NCBI GenBank assembly: GCA_000721375.1
Contig: JOGW01000004.1
Location: 62,001 to 126,000, forward strand
DNA from: Streptomyces sp. NRRL B-3428
GTDB taxonomy: Bacteria > Actinomycetota > Actinomycetes > Streptomycetales > Streptomycetaceae
Direction: 5' to 3'
DNA: 64,000 nucleotides
The number at the start of each line of letters is the position of its first letter. Positions within the stretch are counted from its first letter, which is position 1. The notes below the pieces were generated by a model. The model did no database searches and was not told the DNA's origin. It saw only the letters and a list, made by a program, of their open reading frames with translations. Positions 57,842-64,000 of this stretch are shown here, in pieces. Position numbers and translations under genes: made by a program.

Positions 57842-57855
57842 TTCAGGAGGATCTG

Positions 57856-59298
57856 ATGCTGGAAGAGGCAACCGCACTCGTCGCCGGCTCATGGACCGCA
57901 GACGGGCCGCAGCGAGAACGGATCGGCCCGTACACCCGGCAAGTGGTCTCGCGCGCTCCCCAGGCAAGCCCCGAAGACATCCGCTCCGCCTGCGCCTTCG
58001 CCCGTACGCACGCCGGCCAGGTCGCGCGGCTGTCACCGGCGAGCCGGGCCGCCGTCCTGGAGCGCGCCGCCGCGGCGGCCACCGGGCGACGGCAGGAGCT
58101 GGCCCGGCTGCTCGCCCTGGAGCTGGGCAAACCGGTGAAGGACGGCCTGGGCGAGATCGACCGGGTCGCCGACACCTTCGCGGTGTGCGCCGCCGAGGCC
58201 CGCCGGATCGGCGGCGAGCACCTGCCCGTGGCTGGCTGGGCGCGCGGGGCCGGGAACACCGCGTTCACGTTCCGCGCGCCGCTCGGCGTGGCCCTGGCCA
58301 TCACACCCTTCAATGCGCCGGCCAACCTCCTCGCCCACAAGCTCGGCGCCTCTTTCGCGGCGGGCAACACCACGATCGTCAAGGCTCCCCCGCAGGCGCC
58401 CGCCACCTCGGCCGCGCTGGTCGCACTGCTGCTCGACGCCGAAATGCCCACCCCCGCCGTCCAGTTGCTGCACGGCGGCGGCGATGTCGGAGCCGCCCTG
58501 TGCGCGGCGGACGAGGTCGCGGTCATCAGCTTCACCGGCAGTCCGGCGACCGGCGCCGCGGTCGCGCGCGCTGCGGGAGCCAAGCGTCTGGTGCTCGAAC
58601 TGGGCGGCAACGCCGCCACGATCGTCTGCGAGGACGCCGATCTCGCGCAGGCGGCCTCGGTCTGCGCCCGCACCGGCTACAGCAACTCGGGCCAGAGCTG
58701 CATCTCCGTACAGCGGGTGTATGTGCACGCCTCTCGTTACGAGGAGTTCCTCGGCCTGTTCGAGGAGCGGGTCCGCGCGCTGCGTATCGGCGACCCCCTC
58801 GACCCGGCGACCGACATCGGCGCGATGGTGGACGAGGAGGCCGCGCAACGGGTGGTGGACTGGGCCGCGAAGGCGGCGGCGGACGGCGCGCGGATTCCGC
58901 TCGGCGGCACCCGCGAGGGGGCCACCGCCGCACCGACGATCGTCGCCGGTCCCGATCCGGACGCCCTGGTCGTCACGCACGAGGTCTTCGGGGCGCTCGT
59001 CGCCGTACTCCCGTACCGGCAATTCGACGAGGTGATCGGCACTCTCAACTCCGGCCGGTACGGGCTGCAGGCGGGGCTGTTCACGCAGGACATCGGCCGG
59101 ATCATCACCGCCTGGCGTGAGCTGCAGGTCGGTGGCGTGATCGTGAACGGGTCCTCCAACTACCGCCTGGACCATGTGCCGTTCGGCGGGGTCAAGGACT
59201 CCGGCTTCGGCCGGGAGACGCCCAGCTCGATGATCGAGGACTACACCCAGGTCAAGACCCTCTTACTGCGCGGTGTCTCGGTCTGGGGCGAGGACTGA
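57856..59298 (+). CDS. Aldehyde dehydrogenase family protein
   Basis: 480 residues, full-length NAD(P)-dependent ALDH. Catalytic Cys282 in YSNSGQSCISVQ, general base Glu248 in LVLELGGN, the FNAPANLLAHKLG and FTGSPATGAAVARAAG blocks, and the C-terminal VPFGGVKDSGFGRE. Oxidises an aldehyde to the acid. ATG 57856 uses AGGAGG. First gene of the plus-strand operon; its stop overlaps the ATG of the dehydrogenase by one base. Most like the succinate/lactaldehyde-type group by eye, which is not precise. Confidence 0.95.
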   Translation: MLEEATALVAGSWTADGPQRERIGPYTRQVVSRAPQASPEDIRSACAFARTHAGQVARLSPASRAAVLERAAAAATGRRQELARLLALELGKPVKDGLGEIDRVADTFAVCAAEARRIGGEHLPVAGWARGAGNTAFTFRAPLGVALAITPFNAPANLLAHKLGASFAAGNTTIVKAPPQAPATSAALVALLLDAEMPTPAVQLLHGGGDVGAALCAADEVAVISFTGSPATGAAVARAAGAKRLVLELGGNAATIVCEDADLAQAASVCARTGYSNSGQSCISVQRVYVHASRYEEFLGLFEERVRALRIGDPLDPATDIGAMVDEEAAQRVVDWAAKAAADGARIPLGGTREGATAAPTIVAGPDPDALVVTHEVFGALVAVLPYRQFDEVIGTLNSGRYGLQAGLFTQDIGRIITAWRELQVGGVIVNGSSNYRLDHVPFGGVKDSGFGRETPSSMIEDYTQVKTLLLRGVSVWGED

Positions 59299-60278
59299 TG
59301 CGCGCCGTCACGCTCGTCGCACCGGGCCGGGTGTCCGTGGACGAGCACTGGCCCGAGCCGGAGACCGGCCCGTCCGACGTGATCGTCGAGATCCGCGGTG
59401 TCGGCCTGTGCGGATCGGACGCCGCGGTGGTCGCCGGGCACAGGGCCGTCCCGCGACTGCCGTGGGTGCTCGGGCACGAGGCGTACGGGGTGATCCGCTC
59501 GGTCGGCGCGCAGGTCACCGACCGCCACGCCGGCCAGCTCGTCGCCATCGAGCCCAACTACCCCTGCTTCAGCTGCCCTTCGTGCCTGGCCGGTGCCACC
59601 TCCGGCTGCGCACGGCGACGCATCGTGGGGATCTCCGAGCCAGGATTGCTCGCCGAACGGGTCTCCGTACCGGCCGGCTTCACCTGGCCGGTACCGGCGG
59701 CCTGGCCGGACGAGGACATCGTGTGCATCGAGCCGCTCAGCGTGGCCGTGAACGCGGTGGACCTCGCCGGTCTCGCACCGGGGCAACAGTGTCTGGTCCT
59801 GGGCGCCGGGTCCCAGGGCCAGTTGGTGTGCCTGACGGCGCGGCAGGCCGGCGCGGTCGTACACGTCGTCGACCCGCACGCCGGGCGGCTCGCACTGGCC
59901 CTCGAGCTGGGCGCGCTGCCCGACGCCGGCGCCGAGTATCCGGTCGTCATCGAGACCTCCGGCGCCGTGAGCGCCTTCGAGCAGGCGGTGGAGCGCGCCG
60001 CGCCCGGCGGCCGGGTGGTCGTGATCGGCCAGAGTGCCGCGCCCGCGCGGGTGTCGACGTTCCGCATCGTGCAGCGGCGGCTGACCATCCGCGGCTGCCT
60101 CATCTACGACCATCCGGGCGGGTTCGCCCGCACCCTCGAGGCGATGTCCGCCCGTGATCTGCGCCCCGGCCGAGTGCTGCGCGCGCGTTACCTCGCCGCG
60201 GACGCGCCGCGCGCCTTCGCCGAGTCGCCGCGTATCGCCGGAAAGACCTGGATCAGCTTCGAGGAGAGAACCGCATGA
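59298..60278 (+). CDS. Zinc-dependent medium-chain dehydrogenase
   Basis: 326 residues. MDR fold: catalytic zinc region GLCGSDAAVVAGH and LGHEAYGVI; structural zinc cysteines in PCFSCPSCLAGATSGC; Rossmann motif VLGAGSQGQLVCL. Slightly short for the family, with a compact cofactor domain. Converts a secondary alcohol or 2-hydroxy compound to the ketone. Coupled at both ends (TGATG at 59296-59300 and ATGA at 60275-60278), so its product probably feeds the ThDP enzyme. Confidence 0.93.
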   Translation: MRAVTLVAPGRVSVDEHWPEPETGPSDVIVEIRGVGLCGSDAAVVAGHRAVPRLPWVLGHEAYGVIRSVGAQVTDRHAGQLVAIEPNYPCFSCPSCLAGATSGCARRRIVGISEPGLLAERVSVPAGFTWPVPAAWPDEDIVCIEPLSVAVNAVDLAGLAPGQQCLVLGAGSQGQLVCLTARQAGAVVHVVDPHAGRLALALELGALPDAGAEYPVVIETSGAVSAFEQAVERAAPGGRVVVIGQSAAPARVSTFRIVQRRLTIRGCLIYDHPGGFARTLEAMSARDLRPGRVLRARYLAADAPRAFAESPRIAGKTWISFEERTA

Positions 60279-62053
60279 GCGTCCACGCCATCCCGGCAGC
60301 CGAGTTACTCGTCGCCCAGCTCGAGTCCTACGGGGTCACCCACATCTTCGGCACCTGCGGGCACACCAACATCGCCCTGCTCGACGCGCTGGGCCGCAGC
60401 GCCATCGAGTTCGTGGTCGCCCGGCACGAACAGGCCGCCGCCCACGCCGCCGACGGCTTCGCCCGCGCGTCCGGCAAACCTGGTGTCGTCCTGCTGCACG
60501 TCGGCCCCGGCATGATGAACGCCGTCACCGGTGTCGCCACCGCCGCCCTGGACTCCGTACCGCTGATCGCGATCTCCGGCGACGTCCCCTCGTACTACCG
60601 CGGCCGCCACCCGCACCAGGAGGTCAACCTCCACGCGGACGCCGACCAGACCTCCCTCTACCGGCCGTTCGTCAAACGCGCCTGGCACGTCCACCGCGCC
60701 GAGGACCTCACCCGGTTCACCGAACGGGCCTTCTGGACCGCCACATCCGGCCGCCCCGGAGCCGTGCTGCTCAACGTGCCGATGGACCTGTTCTCCCGCC
60801 GGGTCCCCGAGACGCACCATCCGTTGCCCGCCACCGAGGCACGACCCGGGCTTCCGAAAGCGGTCGCCGAGCGCATCGCGGCCCGGCTCGCCTCCGCCGA
60901 ACAGCCCCTCATCTACGTAGGCGGCGGCCTGCGCGGTAAAAGCGACGCGCTGCTCGCGCTCGCCGAGCACTTCGACATCCCCCTCGTCCACTCCCTCATG
61001 GCCAAAGGGACGGTGCCGGACGATCACCCGCTGCTGCTGGGCATGCCGGGCTTCTGGGGGCTGAAGACCACCAACGACTACACCCGCGGCGCCGATGTCG
61101 TCCTGGCCGTGGCCACCCGGTTCGCCGAGACCGACGCCAGCTCCTGGGATCCCGCGCACACCTGGGACTTCTCCACCGCCGCGCTGCTGCAGATAGACAT
61201 CGACCCCGCCGAGATCGGCCGCAACTACCCGGTGGAGATCGGCGCCGTGGCCGACGCGGGCCAGGCGCTCGACGCCATCGCCACCGCCGCCTCGGCGCTG
61301 CCGTCCGCGAGCCGCCCGCAGCTGCGCGAGCGGATCGCCTCTGCCCGTACCGAGTTGTTCGCCGAGTCCCGCGCACGCGGCGAGAGCGACGCCTTCCCGC
61401 TGCGCCCCGAGCGGATCCTCGCCGACCTCAGGGACGTCCTGCCGCCCGACGCCGTCCTCGTCACCGACGTGGGCTGGAACAAGAACGGCGTGGCGCAGTG
61501 CTACCAACTCCCCGCGGAGGGACGGTTCATCACCCCCGGCGGCGCCTCCACGATGGGCTTCGGCCCCGCCGCTGCCGTCGGTGTCCAACTCGCCCAGCCC
61601 GGACGGACCGTGGTCGCCCTGGTCGGCGACGGCGGGATGAGCGCCCAGCTCCCGGCCGTCCCCATGGCCGTCGAGCGCGGCGCGCCCGTCGTCTTCGTGG
61701 TGATGAACAACCGGGCCCACGGCACCATCGCCGACCTCCAGACCGCGAACTTCGGCACCTCGTACGGCTGCGAGTTCACCGACCCGGACGGCAGGCCCTA
61801 CAGCCCCGACTTCGCCGCACTCGCCCGCTCCTGCGGCGCCGACGGCTACCGCATCGACGAGCCCGGCGAGCTCCGTACCGCTCTCGCCGCGGCGGTACGA
61901 GGCCATCGTCCCGCGGTCCTGGACGTGCCCATGGTCAACGAGCCGGTGCCCACGCCCGGCCACTGGAACATCAAGGACATCTACCAGGGGACCTTCCCCG
62001 ACCAGGCGGCCTTCCCTGGTCGGGGAGCCTTCCCGGAAACGAGGAACGCATGA
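60275..62053 (+). CDS. Thiamine diphosphate-dependent enzyme (acetolactate synthase/2-oxoacid decarboxylase-like)
   Basis: 592 residues. Three-domain POX-type ThDP protein: catalytic Glu52 in VARHEQAAAHAADGFARASGKPGVV; central Rossmann-like domain (RPLIYVGGGLRGKSDALL-type strand and MPGFWGLKTTNDYT); ThDP motif GDGGMSAQLPAV...MNNRAHGTIADL from residue 450. It decarboxylates or ligates 2-oxo acids. The last 20 residues contain the repeats FPDQAAFPGRGAFPE, encoded by a 12-bp hairpin (61995-62026). Probably acts on the keto acid made by the upstream dehydrogenase; the aldehyde then goes to the ALDH (inference). Confidence 0.92.
   Translation: MSVHAIPAAELLVAQLESYGVTHIFGTCGHTNIALLDALGRSAIEFVVARHEQAAAHAADGFARASGKPGVVLLHVGPGMMNAVTGVATAALDSVPLIAISGDVPSYYRGRHPHQEVNLHADADQTSLYRPFVKRAWHVHRAEDLTRFTERAFWTATSGRPGAVLLNVPMDLFSRRVPETHHPLPATEARPGLPKAVAERIAARLASAEQPLIYVGGGLRGKSDALLALAEHFDIPLVHSLMAKGTVPDDHPLLLGMPGFWGLKTTNDYTRGADVVLAVATRFAETDASSWDPAHTWDFSTAALLQIDIDPAEIGRNYPVEIGAVADAGQALDAIATAASALPSASRPQLRERIASARTELFAESRARGESDAFPLRPERILADLRDVLPPDAVLVTDVGWNKNGVAQCYQLPAEGRFITPGGASTMGFGPAAAVGVQLAQPGRTVVALVGDGGMSAQLPAVPMAVERGAPVVFVVMNNRAHGTIADLQTANFGTSYGCEFTDPDGRPYSPDFAALARSCGADGYRIDEPGELRTALAAAVRGHRPAVLDVPMVNEPVPTPGHWNIKDIYQGTFPDQAAFPGRGAFPETRNA
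61995..62026 (+). terminator. Intra-operon hairpin at the 3' end of the ThDP gene
   Basis: TCCCCGACCAGG pairs perfectly with CCTGGTCGGGGA around an 8-base loop, inside the coding sequence and 24 bp before the cupin start. Terminator-like; it may lower expression of the genes beyond. Confidence 0.5.
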
Positions 62054-62424
62054 TCCGCGTAATCGACCCGTTCGCCGTCGAACAGCCGCTGTGGCTGGGG
62101 CTCGACGACGCAGGGCACCGCCGCAAGGTCTTCAAGGTGGTCGACGAGAAGCTCCTGTCGAGCGAGTTCCTCACCGGCGGGCTCACCATCTTCGAGCCCG
62201 GCGAGGGCAGTTCGCTGCACAACCACCCGGAGTCCGAGGAGATCAACTTCATCGTACGGGGCAGCGGCGAGGTGGTCGCCGAGGACGGCGAGCGCACCCC
62301 GTTCGGGCCGCACACCTTCATGTACATCCCCAAGGGCGTCAAGCACCAGCACATCAACACCGGCCGTGAGCCGCTCTGGCTGGTCTTCGTGTACGGACCG
62401 CACGGGCAGCTCCCGACCACCTGA
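62050..62424 (+). CDS. Cupin domain protein
   Basis: 124 residues. Small beta-barrel with the metal site HNHPESEEINFIVRGSGEV (HxH, E) and the second motif HTFMYIPKGVKHQHIN with the last His. May be an isomerase, oxygenase or effector-binding protein; the substrate is unknown. ATG 62050 overlaps the ThDP stop (ATGA). Confidence 0.9.
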   Translation: MIRVIDPFAVEQPLWLGLDDAGHRRKVFKVVDEKLLSSEFLTGGLTIFEPGEGSSLHNHPESEEINFIVRGSGEVVAEDGERTPFGPHTFMYIPKGVKHQHINTGREPLWLVFVYGPHGQLPTT

Positions 62425-62440
62425 CGCCAGCAGCCCTCCA

Positions 62441-62485
62441 GCCAGTGAACGTACTGCCAGTGAATGTGCAGCCAGTGAACGTGCA
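62441..62485 (+). repeat. Three tandem 15-bp repeats
   Basis: GCCAGTGAACGTACT (62441-62455), GCCAGTGAATGTGCA (62456-62470) and GCCAGTGAACGTGCA (62471-62485) fill half of the cupin-binding protein spacer. No coding role seen. Confidence 0.75.
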
Positions 62486-62518
62486 ACCGCCCACGAATCC
62501 GACCATGAAGGTGAAGAC

Positions 62519-63661
62519 ATGCCCAGAAAAAGGGTCCTCGCCGCCACCGCGCTGGCCGCCCTGCTGACCGCCGGCGCCTGCAGCGCGCCCGGAGACGACA
62601 AGAGCGACAAGGGTTCCGGCACGGGTCCGATCAAGATCGCCATCGTCAACGCGCAGAGCGGTCAGCTGAGTTCGCTCGGCGCCTGGGAGCTCAAGGGCGC
62701 CCGCCTGGCCATCGACGAGTGGAACAAGCGCGGCGGCATCGACGGGCGCAAGATCGAGTTCAAGGTCTTCGACGACCAGGGTGACCCGACCATCGGCACC
62801 AACCTGGCCCGCAAGGTCGACAGCGAGGGATTCATCGCGATGATCGGCACCGCCGAGAGCGCCGTCACCCTCGCGATGGCGCCCATACTCCAGCAGGCGG
62901 AGATACCGAACATCACCTCCGGACAGTCCCCCGCGATGCCGGAGCTCGGCAGCCCCTTCCTCTTCCTCAACGGCCCCACCAGCACCACGTACGACGAGAC
63001 CCTCGCCAAGTACCTCGTCGACACCAAGGGCATGAAGAAGATCGCCATGGTCACGAACAACGGCTCCTTCGGCAAGGGCGAGCACGACGCCTTCCTGGCC
63101 GCCCTGACCAAGCGCAACGTCAAGCCATTCGCCGACCAGGTGGTCACGACCGAGCAGAAGGACTTCTCCGCCGCACTCACCAAAATCCGCGCGGCCAAGC
63201 CCGATGTGATCTTCCTGGGGGCCGAGGAGGTGGAGTCGGGTCTCATCGTCAAGCAGGCCCGCGACCTCGGGATCAAGGCGCCCTTCGCCGGCGCCGCCCC
63301 ACAGGGCACGCCCGTGTTCGCCGAGACGGCAGGCGTCGAGAACGCGGAGGGCACGATCGTCAGCACGCCCTACCTCAGCAACGAATCCAGCGAGGCGGCG
63401 AAGAAGTTCGCCGCTGCCTACCAAGCGGCCTTCGGCGAGGAGGCCGAGCTGCACGGCGCCAAGGCCTACGACGGCGCCAACATCGTGCTCACCGCGCTCA
63501 AGAACTCGAAGGTAGCCACCGGTGCCAAGCTCGCCGAGGCGATCCGCGCCACCCGCCACAAAGGGCTGCTCGGCGACTTCGCCTACGACAAGACCGGCGT
63601 CGGCATCTTCGCCACGCAGATCGGTCTGATCCGCAGCGGCAAGCTCGTCGCGGCCAGTTGA
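62519..63661 (+). CDS. ABC transporter substrate-binding lipoprotein (branched-chain amino acid type)
   Basis: 380 residues. Lipoprotein signal (PRKRVLAATALAALLTAGAC, Cys20). Type I periplasmic-binding fold as in LivJ/K: IKIAIVNAQSGQLSSLGAWELKGARLAIDEWNKRGGIDGRKIEFKV and DDQGDPTIGTNLARKVDSEG, VAMVTNNGSFGKGE, KDFSAALTKIRAAKPDVIFLGAEEVESGLIVKQARDLGI, KAYDGANIVLTAL. Members bind branched-chain amino acids, or aromatic/short organic acids when near catabolic genes, as here. ATG 62519 follows GAAGGTG. Followed by a strong hairpin and a LivH-like permease. Confidence 0.94.
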   Translation: MPRKRVLAATALAALLTAGACSAPGDDKSDKGSGTGPIKIAIVNAQSGQLSSLGAWELKGARLAIDEWNKRGGIDGRKIEFKVFDDQGDPTIGTNLARKVDSEGFIAMIGTAESAVTLAMAPILQQAEIPNITSGQSPAMPELGSPFLFLNGPTSTTYDETLAKYLVDTKGMKKIAMVTNNGSFGKGEHDAFLAALTKRNVKPFADQVVTTEQKDFSAALTKIRAAKPDVIFLGAEEVESGLIVKQARDLGIKAPFAGAAPQGTPVFAETAGVENAEGTIVSTPYLSNESSEAAKKFAAAYQAAFGEEAELHGAKAYDGANIVLTALKNSKVATGAKLAEAIRATRHKGLLGDFAYDKTGVGIFATQIGLIRSGKLVAAS

Positions 63662-63668
63662 CACCGGG

Positions 63669-63704
63669 GCCGGTCCGGGCCACCGCGCGGGCGCCCGGAC
63701 CGGC
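63669..63704 (+). terminator. Hairpin between binding-protein and permease genes
   Basis: GCCGGTCCGGGC and GCCCGGACCGGC form a perfect 12-bp stem with a 12-base loop, 8 bp after the binding-protein stop and just before GAGGAGAG of the permease. Probably stabilises the binding-protein mRNA and partly terminates. Confidence 0.65.
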
Positions 63705-63718
63705 AGCTGAGGAGAGCC

Positions 63719-64000
63719 ATGCAGATCTTCTTCCAGACCCTCGTCGGGGGCCTGAGCCTGGGCGCGATCTACGCCCTGGTCGCGATGGGCTTCTCGCTCG
63801 TCTACCGCACCATGGGACTGGTCAACTTCGCCCACGGGAACGTCGTCATGATCGGCGCATACGTCGCCTCCACCTTCTATCTGACGGTGACGCTGCCCTT
63901 CATCCCGGCGATGCTCATCGCCCTCGCCGTGACGGGCGCGATCGGCCTGGTCATCGAGCGGGTCCTTCGCCCGCTGGAGAACAAGGACTTCGACCTGATG
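63719..64000 (+). CDS. LivH-like branched-chain ABC permease (partial)
   Basis: The frame opens with ATG 63719 behind GAGGAGAG and runs through the window end (94 codons seen, no stop). N-terminus MQIFFQTLVGGLSLGAIYALVAMG, then FSLVYRTMGLVNFAHGN (family hallmark) and VIERVLRPLENKDFDLM, as in LivH permeases. Integral membrane component of the transporter whose binding protein is just upstream; the LivM, LivG and LivF homologues are expected beyond the window. Confidence 0.95.
   Translation, partial: MQIFFQTLVGGLSLGAIYALVAMGFSLVYRTMGLVNFAHGNVVMIGAYVASTFYLTVTLPFIPAMLIALAVTGAIGLVIERVLRPLENKDFDLM

Overview
The window is a single uninterrupted stretch of Streptomyces-type chromosome. Evidence: very high G+C with G/C-biased third codon positions, many GTG starts, many 4-bp ATGA/GTGA overlaps between consecutive genes, an RbpA gene behind a SigR-type promoter, F420/LLM oxidoreductases, and the gene order RbpA - FxsA - polyprenol-phosphate mannosyltransferase ... 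hisG/hisE - riboflavin genes, which as I recall it matches the conserved core of Streptomyces chromosomes. I see no insertion sequence, integrase, CRISPR array, rRNA or tRNA.

Layout. 1-6200: transcription and envelope housekeeping (RbpA, FxsA, Ppm1), an amidohydrolase, a barstar-like protein and an Lrp regulator. 6200-13900: lipid or acyl-CoA-type genes (APH-like kinase, its partner protein, acyl-CoA dehydrogenase), a repeat-rich hypothetical, a RibD-C reductase, a Tat-exported C39-family protein and a small P-loop kinase. 13990-18700: a short terminated transcript or attenuator in front of an EccA/CbxX-like AAA+ ATPase, then two DUF21-CBS (HlyC/CorC) membrane proteins. 18970-25054: a minus-strand operon ribD-ribE-ribM-ribBA-ribH-hisE-hisG-PH protein led by a well-formed FMN riboswitch. 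25200-28540: an SDR, then a divergent ROK regulator and MFS transporter sharing an inverted-repeat operator.

28560-37970 is the most interesting block. One strand carries a secreted CE18/Agd3-like deacetylase, a PelF-like glycosyltransferase, a PelG-like membrane protein, a LegB-like 4,6-dehydratase, a sugar nucleotidyltransferase, a sugar-nucleotide SDR, a spherulin-4 (GH135/Sph3-like) protein and a GH114 (Ega3-like) lipoprotein. This combines the enzyme set of fungal galactosaminogalactan with the polymerase/exporter of bacterial Pel, and predicts a cationic, partly deacetylated galactosamine exopolysaccharide.

38400-47600: an NCS2 nucleobase permease, a GH6 cellulase, a DUF5995 protein, an LLM oxidoreductase, and a lysine-catabolism group (DavB lysine 2-monooxygenase, DavA 5-aminopentanamidase, an APC permease and an Lrp regulator) whose promoters share TTGCG-type motifs. 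47870-51530: an LLM - SDR - SGNH hydrolase - MBL operon. 51560-54510: GNAT, an IclR regulator and GuaB1. 54640-64000: a divergent IclR-controlled catabolic region. Minus strand: IclR, CaiB/BaiF CoA-transferase, citryl-CoA-lyase-like protein. Plus strand: aldehyde dehydrogenase, Zn-dehydrogenase, ThDP enzyme, cupin, branched-chain-type ABC binding protein, and the start of a LivH-like permease cut by the window edge. The two promoters of this region carry the same 12-mer in opposite orientation.
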